Origin: Mucor racemosus
Lineage: Eukaryota > Mucoromycota > Mucoromycetes > Mucorales > Mucoraceae
Assembly (NCBI GenBank): GCA_027405735.1
Contig: JAPEHQ010000001.1
Location: 1,984,001 to 2,048,000 of the forward strand
Length of the DNA: 64,000 nucleotides
Direction of reading: 5' to 3'
Shown: in pieces, positions 32,503-44,823 of the stretch
How positions within the stretch are numbered: the stretch's first letter is position 1
Layout of the letters: each line of letters opens with the position of its first letter
Made by a program: the position numbers and the translations under genes
Notes under the pieces: generated by a model
Databases searched by the model: none
What the model saw: the letters and a program-made list of their open reading frames with translations, nothing else
What the model was told of the DNA's origin: nothing

Positions 32503-33016
32503 GTATGATATGTGTATATGTGGAAAAGCGAGAAATGTTATACTTTACAGCAATGAGGTGATCTCTTTATCGCAAGGTTTGTGACGTTGTGGTAGTGTTG
32601 TTTGAACTATGTACCTGAATGACATGATCATTTAAAAACCAATCAACCAAATGGAATGTGTCATTTAGAAAGCAAAAATAAACATTATGCAAAAATAAAA
32701 AATATAAAAATAAAGTTGATGCTCTTGGCAATATTTTTGTGTACTTTTGTGCTGTTCTAACCGTTTTGGAACAAACGTAAAAACTCTATAAAACGTATGT
32801 GTACACTGATTTTTTCTCAATTTGACGTAGAAATTATGGAATCTCAAAGAAGATTAATTTATTCAAATGAATGTAAAGCTATTTTTATTTATTTTTTGCT
32901 AATTTTGTGCATTGGTAAGACAAATAATTACATGAATGTAGGGAGTGAAGCGTCGTTTATGGTGTGGCAAAATAGTCATAAGAATCAAGTAAGGAGGAAT
33001 GAATTGGGACGTTAAT
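32503..33016. promoter_or_regulatory. Upstream region of FAM210-like gene / 3' flank of zinc-finger gene
   Basis: No gene supported. It would contain the promoter of the minus-strand DUF1279 gene and the 3' end of the zinc-finger gene; short frames inside are not convincing. Confidence 0.45.
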
Positions 33017-33727
33017 TTAAGGAGAGTATGAAGAGTAAGCGGTAGAAGAAGATGATGAAGTGCTCAAAGTATTGGTATTACCACCATGAATTTTTGCATG
33101 TCTTCGAAGGTTACTAACAACAGAAAAATTACGACCACATCCTTCAACTGGACATTTAAAAGGTTTCTACATAAAGTGGTTAATAGATGCATAAATCATC
33201 TTTTTACTGCTCACATCACTTACCTCTCCTGTATGGCTATAAATATGTGTTGTAAGTGAACTTGGGCGTGTAAAACGTTTATTACAAATACGACAACTGT
33301 ATCGCTTGTTTACTGGGCTTGTGGATCTTGGGTGAATGGCATCTTGTTGTTGAGGAGATGATGAACGTGATGTGTTGACTGATGAACGTCTACCATGATG
33401 AATTTGATAAAAATCATTTGGCAAAAGACTATCATACATTTGACTTGGAGAAGTCGAAGGATTCATCAATGGGGAAACAGACATATTCATGCCATGTTGC
33501 GGAGATTGATGTTGATGTTGTTGAAGCTGTTGGTGTTGTTGAAGTTGATGATGATGATTGAATGAAGGTGTAGGAGAAGGATAAAAACGATTGTGGTTTA
33601 CAGTAGAAGGAGGAGGAGGGGGAGGGGGAGGGGGGGCAAATGCATTATAAACTGGATAAAAAAATGAGTTTTCAATAATTGGCATGCCAAAAGAAGAATG
33701 ATTCATTTGTTGTTGTTGTTGTTGTTG

Positions 33728-33758
<31 letters not shown>

Positions 33759-33940
33759 TGATTGATATAATTACTTCTGACAGTAGCAGTAGGACGATAA
33801 AATTGATTTGATGAATATTCAGTTGTCATTACAGGTAATGAATAAATATTATTTAAATTCGAATGATCTTTAGTTGACGAGCAACCAAGAACATTTTGTA
33901 ATTTTTGTTGGGTGAAATCATTATTGAGATTGAAACTCAT
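33017..33940 (-). CDS. C2H2 zinc-finger transcription factor
   Basis: Two exons: 33940-33224 and 33166-33017; 288 aa. The N-terminal 210 residues are low-complexity (runs of Pro, Gln, His, Ser), as in fungal activators. Two C2H2 fingers follow, split by the intron exactly at the linker: YSCRICNKRFTRPSSLTTHI with YSHTGE, then FKCPVEGCGRNFSVVSNLRR with HAKIH. The second finger has the C-x4-C spacing. It ends in a Ser/Thr/Tyr tail. Probably a DNA-binding regulator; no target can be named. Upstream in-frame ATGs (33961, 34057) would add an unlikely Phe-rich leader. A 1.5-kb gene-free region precedes it. Confidence 0.88.
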
Positions 33941-35500
33941 GTCAGAATAAATGGATATCATGTAAGGATAAAGGGAAAAAAAGAAGAAGGGAGGAAAAAA
34001 AGATTCAGTAAAAAAGTTGATGAGATTTTTAAATAACCAGCAAGCCGGGTATTTCAATTAAAAGGATTGTAAGTGTAAAAATATATATAAAAAAACGAGC
34101 AAGCCGTTTTAGTTTTTAATGAGATAATATAAACAAAAAGATTTAATGAAAGAAAAAAAAAAAAAAAAAAAAGCTTTGGCTCGACCTATGCTTTAAATTA
34201 GAAGGATAATTGATAGAGATAAAAAACTCGATTGAATAATAGGCAAAAAAAAAATTGAGGTTTTTATATACATAATATTGATTAAGGTTTTATAAACAAA
34301 TAAACAAATAATAATAAAATGTGAATTCAAGGGGATAATATTTCTATATATTTTGTAGGGAGATTTCTATTCAATAAGATGTGGAAACACAAACAACATG
34401 AATCCACGAGATTTTAATAGCAATTAATATTATAGATACGTCGTTTAAGCAACTGTGAATCTTGTCATTTACAATATATACAGGTAAATTAATTGTGTTA
34501 ATTGACGACATTGATCGAAAATGTCCTGAAACTTGGATTATTTCACTATATGATGCCACTGTAAAAAGGTGTATATATAAATATATTCACACATTCAAAC
34601 AAACACGATTTCACTGGATATCCTTTTTCAATCAAGTGGTTTCAAAAAGGAGATAAAGGGGTAGTTATATAAATAATATCAAACGAAATATTACACACAA
34701 ATCATTCTAATATTCTCGATTGAAGCCAACAAGTTATATATATTTATATACATCAACAAAAAGGGAGAAATCCACTAATAAAACTTTTGTGTATTTTTCA
34801 CGGTAAATCCGAGATTCTTATATATAAAATGTCAAGTTGAATGCCTCCTTTTTTTGTGTCAACAAAATTACCAATTTTATAAATGCAAACAGGTATACAA
34901 GAATCCCCTAATGTGTTTTAACAAATCAATTAATAATTCAACGTCAATATCGATTATATGTTTGAAGACGTATTTAACCTTCAAGGAGCCTTTTTTTTTT
35001 TTTTTTTTTATGTATATATAAATATATATAATTTGAGAGAAAAGAAAGCTCCCATTTTCCACGATACAATTTACGGTAAAAGGAGATCAGAAGAGCCTTT
35101 GGTGACACTCTTATAATTTTCTAGATTATGCAATAGGCGATAGAGAAAAAAGAAAAACAAGAAAGCAGATCAATTCAATTCAATTCATTTTTATAATAAC
35201 GTAGTTGGATAAACCTTTATTTCATACAAGCAAGTGGTAGTAGTAGAAGACAGAAGAACCTAAAGAAATTTAAGATAAATAATATGCTTTTGTTGTTGTA
35301 TGTTTTTTACGCCTTCTTGAATAGCCAATTGTGTATTGTAGATATGTAATTTTTAAATGTTATGTGTGTTGGTCATGTACTAGAAGAGAAGAAAAAATAT
35401 GCATATAAAAAAAAAGATAAAGTGAAGCCCATGTTTTGAGAGATTTCTTTTTTGGAGTTACGTTTTTTTTTTTTTTTTTTTTTTCATAGATACATTTCTC
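33941..35500. promoter_or_regulatory. Long upstream region of the zinc-finger gene
   Basis: About 1.56 kb without a convincing gene, lying between the zinc-finger start and the RBM39-like stop. It is rich in homopolymers (A at 34149-34171, T at 34989-35008 and 35464-35484) and TA-rich microsatellites. Such a long gap upstream of a regulator suggests an extended promoter or leader, but no element could be named. Confidence 0.4.
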
Positions 35501-37490
35501 TTAAAGAGCATTGGCATTGAAAATGGCTTCAGATACATAAGAAGCTGTAATTTGTTTGCCACCAAACCATCTTCCATTCAATGCAGCAACTGCTTTCTCG
35601 GCTGAACTAGTGTCATTGAATTTTAAGAATACTTCGCCCATTGAATCGCCATTCACCTTGATATGCTCTACGACACCATATCTTTCACATTCTATTTTAA
35701 TATCAGATTCGAGGTCGCTTACCCAGTCAGGCTCTGTCTCCCTATAATCATTGTTTAATGTTTTGTTACAAATTTTAAATCAATATATAAACTTACTCGG
35801 CAGGATTAAACATATTATTCAACATTACATAGCGAGAAGCGGCAGCAGGGATGAAGGGTTTAGGGCTATAGAATACAATTATTATTAGCATTTTGATTTA
35901 CGCGAATTTGCATAAAACAAGAAACTTACGCTGCAATTGGTGCTGCAACATGAACTGGAGAATCATGGTCTGCTGTAGGATCTCTTGCAGCCAATTTGGC
36001 CATCAATTCAGCTCTTGACATTGAGTTCAAAGCAACACCCTCGGTTTCTACAAAATCAATTGAATTAATTACGAGTATTAATAAATTTCTAGCATGTACA
36101 AACCTTCATCATCCAAATTATAATTAAGGCCACTTGCCAATGTATTCTTTTCTGTTACAAGACCCACCTTGAGCTATTCGGACGTAAAATATTAGTAAAT
36201 TGGTTGATAAAAATTAAAGAATCTGGGAAAATAGCATACATTTCTACCGGCTAATTCAAAGCCATTCATCTTTTCTAAAGCTTGCTTAGCATCTTCTCCA
36301 TTTTTATATTGAATAAATCCAAACCCCTTTGAACGGCCTGTTTCAGGATCTAAAAATTGAAAGATTTCAAGATAAATTACATGATTACAACCGTAAATTT
36401 CAATATTCTTACCTTTATGGAGATTGACAAATTCCAAAGCACCAAAAGGTTCAAAAATTTGACGCACATCATCATCTGTTAAACTGAAATGAAGTGAGCC
36501 AACATATAATCTTTGATAAGTAGGTTCTGCTGATAATCCCATACTACATAAAGCAACATAAATAAGTGATTTGATCATTTGAAATAGCACTATTACAACT
36601 TACGCGTTTCTTTGTGCTTGTAAAGCCAATCTGTTCTTTTCAGCTTCTGATAAAGAAACCATAACTGGAATACCTAAAAGTTTTTGTCCTGATAATGCTA
36701 AAGCGTTTTGTACAGATACCTCTTCATAAAACTCTACATAACCCACACTGTATACAAGAATTAGGAATCACTCAACTTCATTTGATTGTTCTCTTCTTAC
36801 CCCTTTGATTTTCTTGAATTTCTATCAGTGATAATTTTGGCTTCACGAAGTCTACCAGCTTGATTAAAAAAGTCTTCCAGCTCGCGGGTAGTTAAGCGAG
36901 CTGCCAATTGAGTGACGAAAACTGTTCTTCTATCTCTATCTTCCTCTGGGATAGGTGGAGAAGGAGATCTTCCGCCTCTTCCTCTTCTTCTTTCATTATA
37001 CCTATCAGGATGTTGGTGAATAGGAGGTGGTGGAGTTCTACTACGTCTTCTACGAGTAGGACTTCTAGAGCGTCTTCTACTAGTACTTCTTCTTTTATAC
37101 TCACGAGAAGGAGAACGTCTATGTCTTCTTTCTCGACTTGGAGATCGAGATGAACGACGATATCTTCTACTGCTGTGTCTGGAATCTGAGCGATGGTGTG
37201 ATGATCGATGGCGAGAATCGGAACGAGAGGAATGACGATGTTCCGAATGTCGTGAGCTACTAAAATTTATAGACATTTGGATTAATAAACGTAAGTAATT
37301 TTGTTGATTTCCAAATCTTTACCGTCGCTCTTCATCCCTATGGTCTCTGTGAGAAGGGGCATGTTGTTCTTCCTGTCAATTTCAAAATGAGAATTATATA
37401 TTAGTAAATATTTTGAATAATAAAATATAATTGCATTACCCTCTTTTCTTGATAGGGGGCATCAAGCATAGCTTCAACATCAACGTCCAT
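35501..37490 (-). CDS. RBM39: RBM39/CAPER-type SR splicing factor
   Basis: Ten exons: 37490-37440, 37372-37323, 37259-36801, 36747-36604, 36543-36413, 36349-36240, 36173-36104, 36047-35930, 35865-35797, 35741-35501; 480 aa. An acidic start is followed by an RS domain (about residues 35-130), RRM1 ([20 protein letters not shown]...KGVGYVEF), RRM2 ([20 protein letters not shown]...GFGFIQY) and a C-terminal atypical RRM of the U2AF-homology type. The GRWFGGKQI in that last domain carries the R-W-F signature that grips ligand tryptophans in SF1/U2AF/SF3B1 tails. It acts in the nucleus in 3' splice-site selection (family knowledge). Many short introns interrupt the RRMs. Confidence 0.93.
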
Positions 37491-37921
37491 TTTGTATATT
37501 TTTTTTTTTTCAGAAAAATAAAGAAAAGAAAAGAACTTTTTTTCAAACAGAAAAAGCTGCTGTTGCGGCAAATATAGGCTTCAAATCTACGTCACTTTGA
37601 ATACTTTTACTGTGACTCAAGAACAACCATACAAAATCCGTAGAAATTGGTATCAAATCCCTAAAAGTTGCTATTGTAAACCATAAAATATCATTACTGC
37701 TTGAATAATGTAGTAATAAATTAGGTTTATGACACATATTTTGACAATATATAGTAAAAAGATGCATGAGCACAAACCAAAGCTGTATTGGTAGCAGTTG
37801 CAAGAGCAAGAACAGTTGAATAAAATCACTCCTGATTGCAACCAGGCATTCTGCCCAACATAAAAGAGAGAATTTTAATTACAAGCAATTCATTGAAATA
37901 ACATTACTTTATTATTTGTGG
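37491..37921. promoter_or_regulatory. Upstream region of RBM39-like gene
   Basis: Holds the promoter of the minus-strand RBM39-like gene and then unassigned sequence up to repeat B copy 2. The minus-strand frame at 37543-37809 has no recognisable content. Confidence 0.4.
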
Positions 37922-38811
37922 ATATTATAGAGCTAGCTACAATATAACATACATTTTTTGTTTTGTGAAGAAATATCGATTTTTCATTGAAAAAATAGGA
38001 TTTCTATTCCAAATCTGCCATAAATAACAGTCGACTGGGTTTGAAATAAAAAAGTGCAAATCTCCAAAAAAATCGATCAAAAAATTTAAATCTTTAAATA
38101 CGCAACAAAATACATAGTAAGTTGGATTAGCCTTCTAAATGTTTTTTGTGCAGCTTTGGATTCTGCATCGAATGACATAAATTTCAAAAGTTGTTTTCTC
38201 ACAAAATTTAGCGTAAAATCGAAATGAAATTTTGAAGGTTTTTCGCTTTTTTCTCTTGAGTTTCAGCATCTTTCTCCAATATAACATATCTGGAAGATGG
38301 GCCGCAAAATTACCTACAGATCGAGATATTGCTTGCAACTGTAACTGCATTTTTCGTGGAGAAATTAAAAAATTTGCATCATTTTTTTGGAATCCGAGAA
38401 AAAAGGACCTGTGGATGCTCATGAAAAATGTCCGGATAAATTGACTACCAATCATTTTGCACCTTTTTTTTTTGTTTCTCCATCAAAAATTAGGATATTT
38501 CAGGAAACTAAATTGCTATGGATAGATATGCATCAGCACTATAACTTGAGCACAAAAAACGCGTTTGTCAATATACCAGTTATTTCTAAAATTACGATCA
38601 AACATAAAAAAAAACAGTAAAAAATAAAAGCGTGAATTTTTTTTTGTTACTCGAATATGGGAAAGACCTTCTTAAAACATGCAGATTCCACTAAAAATGA
38701 ACCTTTTATCTTGATTTTTCGCCGAAATATACTGCTGCAAAGTTTTGATTTTTAAACGGTGACAATGCCAACTCAGACATTTAAAGTGTATGTTCTCAAT
38801 AATGGAGTAAG
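37922..38811 (+). repeat. Repeat family B, copy 2
   Basis: Direct-orientation copy of 28161-29044, 9.8 kb away, nearly identical between about 37980 and 38590. Motif sites: T-runs at 37980 and 38350, CTCC at 38478, degenerate GAA at 38724. Intervals between sites equal those of copy 1. Its right end overlaps the start of a possible small spliced gene (38765). Confidence 0.9.
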
Positions 38812-39002
38812 ATTAAAAAAACAACAAGTAAAAGAAGCTTTAGCAACCGAGGTATTGATTTCATATCATTTGTTTTTCACGAAATTGAAATATATAGAAA
38901 AAGCAGCGATTACAAATCGATCCCTCCTTTTCACACCTACCAATCTCCGAATCAGTAAACCAAGCTATGTCAAGGATTTTTCCAATACTTTCAATTAAGT
39001 GA
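38765..39002 (+). CDS. Possible 63-aa spliced gene at the end of repeat B
   Basis: Two exons, 38765-38851 and 38898-39002, with a 46-bp GT...AG intron in phase 0. The product begins MPTQTFKVYVLNNGVRLKKQ and ends AMSRIFPILSIK; it is basic, hydrophilic and well mixed in composition, unlike AT-driven frames nearby. The ATG lies 39 bp after the last B motif. Copy 1 has an ATG at the same spacing (29001) with a related start (MSTQKSKGF) that soon hits a stop. It could be the first exons of an element-encoded protein or a chance frame. I do not recognise it. Confidence 0.35.
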
Positions 39003-40371
39003 ATGACCCAGAAAATGGACATGATCAATCTTTTAAATATGAAAGACGGCCCAGCATTTTTTTTTCTTTTTTTGGAAGAGATTTTAAGAAAATGCATCAT
39101 ATAATCTGAATGAAAAAAAAAAGGAGATGTATCCGAAAAAAATAACACTTTCCTCCCCTCCTCCACAATCGCCTGTTTAAACAGGAAAATTTTTATCTTT
39201 TAAGCTTGTTATTATATCACTCCTTTTGATAAAGACAAAAGACAAAAGATATGCGAAACAATTTTTTATAAACAGCATTCTACTTTATAATGATCTTCAC
39301 AAACACTAATTTTTCATTTCCATTTAAGTTTAAATATAAAAGGAAGGCTAGCAATCAAAACCTCGCCATCAACCAACAACCAAAGGCTTAACGAAGCAAG
39401 CAACTACGTTCCCATCAGAAACCATGTGTAAGCTATCTAATACCAACCGCTGCTATCCACATTATGACAATAATGTCAAAGCCTCCCATTAAAGGAGAAA
39501 AAGAAAAAAGAAAGCACTGATAGCAAAAGTAGGCATATCAGACCAACTTTTAACCTACTTCAACTTGCCATAACACTTTTAACAACAGAGAGAATACTAG
39601 ACAACCTACGATAACTGACGAAAATGTTGCTACTTACTTCACCTTTAGAGTCGGCCAGGATGGTTTAGTAATGGCCATGCCTATAGGTTTCCAAAAATTG
39701 TAAAATAATAAATGATTTGCAAAAGGTTTCACCCAATTGCCTATATTATCCTTACTCATTAATTTGAGGCAAAGGTTTCATCGGACACCTAATAAAGATG
39801 AGTATGTATAAACTTTTCAAACTTCTATCAAGTTGTGGGTTGATAAATCTGAAATATATGAGAGATCATTTTAAAAGGTATTTGTAGTTCAAAATTTGGT
39901 AATAAAACTTCGATTCGATGTCAATATTTTCTTGATAAATCCTTTAAAATTGCAATTGCTATTAAATCGATAAAACAACTGATAATTTATATAGAAAGAT
40001 GTGTGCCACCTTCCATTACTGATCACCCGATGCGATGATGTTCAGTTTTCCCGGTAATATTAGCTATTATACCGATTCAAAGAAAACATTTAATCTTTTA
40101 CGCACAGTATCTTATTATTTAATCGAAAAAATTTGCTAATATGAACCTTTTTTTTCAAGTGAGAAGCATGTTATACTGAACACTAGTCTAGTTTCACCTA
40201 TTTTTTTTGTTTTTTTTTTTTTGCTTTTGAGACAGTCTTTTACAGAAAAAAGTTTTAATTGGCAAAAAAGAGTAACCAAAAAAGCAAGGAAAGAACTTGG
40301 AAAATGGATTGGTTCTGCTTCCGCCTTTTGATACGCTCTTTTTTTAGCTTTCTTACTTTCTACATTTTAAA
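39003..40371. other. Intergenic before LCB2, with a TATA-led 22-aa frame
   Basis: A good TATA-like TATAAAAG (39335-39342) stands about 80 bp before ATG 39424, which opens a 22-codon frame (to 39492). The block 39345-39600 is richer in C and less AT-biased than its surroundings, so a short transcript is possible. The rest is AT-rich. T-rich tracts at 40199-40224 lead into the LCB2 promoter. Confidence 0.35.
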
Positions 40372-42627
40372 ATGCCTCAACAGCAAACACCTGCAGATCT
40401 ACCGCCTCCAGTAGAAGATGTTGTGCAACAAATCCCCACTATATCAGTTGATGGCATTCAACCTAGTACTCGACAAAGAGCATTCTCATTTTCAAATCTA
40501 GTTAAACGTACTCGAAGAGCCTATTCAGTTTCATCAGCTTATCCCGTGAAAGCTCATCCTGCCCTCGCTTTACCACCAAATTCTCAGGGTTTTTTGAGTC
40601 CTGATGATTTTGTTACTGATAAAATTAAGGTCCCTTCATTGACACCGGCACAAAGAAGGAATTCAATTGCTGCAGCACATCGTAAATATGAAGATTTCGA
40701 GCAAAAAATCGAAGCAGCGCCGTTATTTGTATTGGTTTCCACATATCTTAATTATTTCGTCTTGATTTTATTTGGACATGTGCGTGACATTATGGGAAAG
40801 ATGTTTAAGAGAAAAGAGTATGCACATCTTCGTACAAATGAGGTAAATAAATTCTTTAAATGTGTATACCTTCATTGATCTCACCATATATATATATCTC
40901 TCTCTCTCTCTTTTGTATTTAGGGTTATGCACCTTTAGTTGCTGATTTCGATTCTTTTTATACAAGACGAATGTATTTACGTATTAGGTAAACCTTGAAT
41001 TATGAAATGTTTGTTGAGTATTTCGTTACTCAACTATACTACAGAGATTGTTGGAATAGACCTATTACGGGCGTTCCCGGTAGAAAAATCACCATCTTGG
41101 AACGAGAATCCAAAGATTTCAACTTGACATTTAGGTACAATCATATATATATATATATTTAATATTAGAGGATTTGCATAGAGAATTTATATATATATTT
41201 TTTTTTTGAATGTAGATTGACAGGAAGAAAGTTGGAAGCCACTAACTTCTCATCTTATAATTATTTGGGTTTTGCACAAAAGGAAGGTCTGTGTGCTGAT
41301 CAAGTAGAGGAATGTGTCAAAGAATACGGTACAAGTGGAGCCAGCACAAGGTTAGAAGCTGGTACATTAGATATTCACCGCAATTTAGAAAAAAAAGTAG
41401 CCAAATTTGTTGGAAAAGAAGACTCGATTATTGTGTCAATGGGATTTGCCACCAATTCAACTACTATTCCCTCACTTGTTAGCAAGGTAAATTTATTTTT
41501 ATTCATATAATTTTTGTCACACCATCTTTAATACTCTTTTATTTGGTAAGGGTTGCTTGGTCATTAGTGATGAATTAAATCACAGTTCTATTATTTTTGG
41601 TGTCCGTCTTTCAGGTGCATCAGTTCGTGTATTTAAACATAACAACATGATTGATTTGAGAAATTTATTGCGTGAAGTGATATCTCAAGGTCAACCTAGA
41701 ACACATCGTCCATGGAAAAAAATTGTTATTATTGTCGAAGGTTTATACTCAATGGAAGGCTCCATTGTCAATTTGCCAGAATTGATCAAATTAAAGCGGG
41801 AGTTTAAGGTACTAAAGTGCTTATAAATTTATGATTTGCTTGTGTACTAAATATTTCGTTTATTCAAGTTTTATTTGTATGTTGATGAAGCTCATTCAAT
41901 TGGCGCTCTCGGTGAAAATGGCGGTGGTGTTTGTGATTTCTATGGTATTAGTCCTAAACATGTTGATGTCATGATGGGTACATTTACAAAATCATTTGGT
42001 GCTGCTGGCGGTTATATTGCTGGTGATAAGGTAAATTCATGAAACAATATTTATTGAATCGTATATGCTAACAATCTCATTTATTCAATTAGGCTGTCAT
42101 TGATCATTTAAGGGTCAAAAATCATTCATTCTCATATGCTGAAGCAATGCCTCCACCTGTCATTCAACAAGTTAGCTCCAGTATGGGTGTTATTATGGGA
42201 GAAGATGGAACAGGCGATGGTGTAAAACGTATTCAACAATTAGCTGACAATGCTCGTTATTTCTCGAGTGCATTAAGAAAATTGGGTTTTATCGTATATG
42301 GTGATGAAGGAAGTCCTGTCATTCCATTATTACTGTTCAATCCTGCAAAAGTTTCGTAAGTTTTGTTTACTCTTTTAATTGATCTGGTTATCTAAACTAT
42401 TTAATAGTGCTTTCTCTAGAGAAATGTTGAAACGAAATATCGCTGTAGTGGTTGTTGGTTATCCCGCAACGCCCATTATCAGTTCAAGAGCTCGTTTCTG
42501 TTTGTCATCTGCTCATACAAGAGAAGATATTGACAAAACTATCCAAGATATTAATGAAGTGGGCGAATTGCTCATGATTAAATTCAAATCTGTACAAAAC
42601 AAAGAACAAAAACAAATCGAAGATTAA
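40372..42627 (+). CDS. LCB2: Serine palmitoyltransferase subunit 2
   Basis: Eight exons: 40372-40842, 40923-40987, 41045-41134, 41216-41486, 41551-41808, 41869-42030, 42093-42355, 42408-42627; 599 aa. It catalyses, with Lcb1, condensation of serine and palmitoyl-CoA, the first step of sphingolipid synthesis in the ER, using PLP. A polar ~110-residue N-terminus is followed by a membrane segment ([20 protein letters not shown]). The fold-type I aminotransferase core starts at [11 protein letters not shown]. The cofactor region has D391-E-A-H394 and PLP lysine K426 in [15 protein letters not shown] lysine present, as expected of Lcb2 rather than Lcb1. Length is normal for the family. ALG14 follows on the same strand. 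Confidence 0.96.
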
Positions 42628-43172
42628 ATAAAAACTAAATATACACATACTTTTTACTATTGAAACATAATAAAAGACTAAATCAACTTGTTGATTTAAT
42701 ATACACTCTTTTATTTTCTCCATTTTTAGGTAACAATTTTAATATCAGAGTATTTACATCAGAAGCTGTAGATTACATTTCAGGTATATGCTGTAGCAGA
42801 TAGTTGATTTAGATTGAAATCAATCCTTCAAAGATGGTATTACAGGAGATAAAATACTACAGAAACCGGAGTTACAACTTGGTTGCGTCTGCATGCAGTA
42901 CGACACAAAAGTGTAGATTTCTCGCTCGATTTCGATAGTAAGATGATGTTTATCAAATGGAAATGAATCTAGAAATAAGAGCTAATATTTAATGGCATTT
43001 TTCGCAGAGTAAAATCCACAATATTTTCAGAAACTAGAATTATTAACAACGTCAGTTAGTGTTTCGGCTTCCACTGGGAATTTGGAAAGGTTGCACTCGT
43101 GGTGCTTTCGGATATGAATTTGATTTAATTTTTCGTGTTTCTTTCAGTAAACTTGCTTGTAATAAAACTTAT
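42628..43172. promoter_or_regulatory. LCB2 terminator / ALG14 upstream region
   Basis: Includes an AATAAA-like CATAATAAAAG near 42666 for LCB2. An open frame from 43059 runs into ALG14 but its leader lacks family features, so the ALG14 start is set at 43173. Confidence 0.4.
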
Positions 43173-44055
43173 ATGAACACTATGGTGATTATAGCGACCT
43201 TGGTCGTGCTAGCTTTCACAAGAATTTACCTTGTAATTCCTAAAAGAAGCAAAATCTCCATCACAAACAAGAATAAACGTACGAAACCTTGTAAAACGTG
43301 CGTCTTTTTAGGTTCAGGTAATGCTAATAGACAATTATATAAACAATTCACTCAATTAAAGCATTAGGTGGACACACAGCAGAGATGATACAACTGATCA
43401 AATCGCTTAATCCCGAGCATTACTATCCAAGAACATATATCGTTGCAAATACAGACATTTTAAGCAAAGAAAAAGCCATAGAATATGAACAATCAACTGG
43501 CCAGCAAGTAGGTTTATTTAAAATCAAATCAATAAGACAAACACCATTTACTTAATTAGTGCTTATAGAATCAATTTGATGTATGTACAATTCCACGGAT
43601 GAGAGAAGTAGGTCATCCCATGTCAAAAGTTCCATTATCAGCGCTCATTGCATTGACAGCATCTGTCAAGGTTATCTTGTCTTCATGGCCAGATCTAGTA
43701 AGTAATTTACTCTTTTTTTCAGGGGTATAATACAAATGTTGAATATTATGAATATTTAGATTATCTGTAATGGACCAGGTAGTTGTATACCCATTTGTAT
43801 GTTGGCTTATATTCCAAGAGTAAATACCTTTTTTTTTTTTTTGGGAGTTTTAGATCAGATCTAATTATTGATTTTTGTTGATAGATTTTAGGCATTAAAA
43901 AAATTGAAATAATTTACATCGAATCATTTGCCCGCGTGGAATCCCTGTCAGTAACTGGAAAGTTATTATACCCATTTGTGGATCGATTCCTAGTCCAATG
44001 GCCTCAATTGAGTAACATCTTTGATAAAGCTGAATATAAAGGCATTCTTGTTTAA
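43173..44055 (+). CDS. ALG14: UDP-GlcNAc transferase membrane subunit Alg14
   Basis: Five exons: 43173-43317, 43368-43507, 43569-43697, 43760-43819, 43885-44055; 214 aa. It anchors Alg13 at the ER; the pair adds the second GlcNAc to the dolichol-linked N-glycan precursor. Evidence: an N-terminal membrane anchor (MVIIATLVVLAFTRIYLVI), the glycine-rich loop FLGSGGHTAEM, then IICNGPGSCIPIC and the C-terminal ESFARVESLSVTGKLLYP with DRFLVQWPQL. Length matches fungal Alg14. Start chosen just before the anchor; a longer in-frame start at 43059 adds unrelated sequence. Convergent with VTC1, 284 bp apart. Confidence 0.94.
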
Positions 44056-44339
44056 CAAAACCACACGTGGGGAGATTTAAACAATCATCATTGGATAAAC
44101 CTCTTAAAGTCCGTTCTATCTGGTTTTTTTTTAAACTATTATGTTGAATCTCGAGATTTGATTTCTAAACGCATAAACTAGTGTATAATATTATCATTCA
44201 TTTTTTATTACAAAGGAAATAAAGGGAAAAAAAAGAATTATAAGCAATGACAGAGGAAGAGAGAGAGTGAAAAAAAAGCAAGCATGTTGTGTTGTAGAAT
44301 GAATATTTTTTAAGGTGTATAAATTTGTATGATATTGAT

Positions 44340-44823
44340 TTAATGCTTGTTACCAACTCGTACTATGAAAAATAAAGATGTATTAGCATTCATATTTTTT
44401 CGCAAATGTATCATGTTTATATACATAAACATAATGACAATAATCTCCCCGTTTAAATATATAATGATACTTACAATAAAAGTTGATACAAACAGCAGCT
44501 AATAAAAAGATACACAAGACGGTAGGACCAACACGATCATCATAAGGAGCAGCTTCTCTGTTTCTGATCTTGGTAGCTCTCCAATGGAAGGTATATAAAG
44601 CATAGAGCATGACACCCATAGCAATGACAGTGAATAAAACAGCAGACAAGCGACCAACACGATCACCAAAGTTCAAAAGACCCATTGCTAAACCACCAAG
44701 GACAACAGTAAAGTTCAACCAAGATAAGAATGTACGTTCATTTGCAAAGAACACTTTGGGTTCAACACGAACAGGAAGTGCAATACGCTTACCAGAGCTA
44801 GGTTCTAAAGTGTTGGCTGACAT
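44340..44823 (-). CDS. VTC1: Vacuolar transporter chaperone Vtc1
   Basis: Two exons: 44823-44475 and a tiny last exon 44362-44340 (23 bp); 123 aa. It is the small membrane subunit of the VTC polyphosphate polymerase complex of the vacuole and ER. It has the conserved [20 protein letters not shown] motif and three membrane segments ([52 protein letters not shown]). Without splicing the frame runs on into low-quality sequence; the 112-bp intron gives a C-terminus INFYLRVGNKH of the usual length. No SPX domain, as expected for Vtc1. Confidence 0.95.

Noticed and set aside
36892..37153. Plus- and minus-strand frames within the RS domain region
   Set aside because: Shadows of the Arg/Ser repeats of the RBM39-like protein.
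41812..41870. Intron sequences in LCB2 and FRS1 read as separate small genes
   Set aside because: Phase, splice signals and family consensus join the surrounding frames into single genes; several listed short frames are exon-intron read-through.
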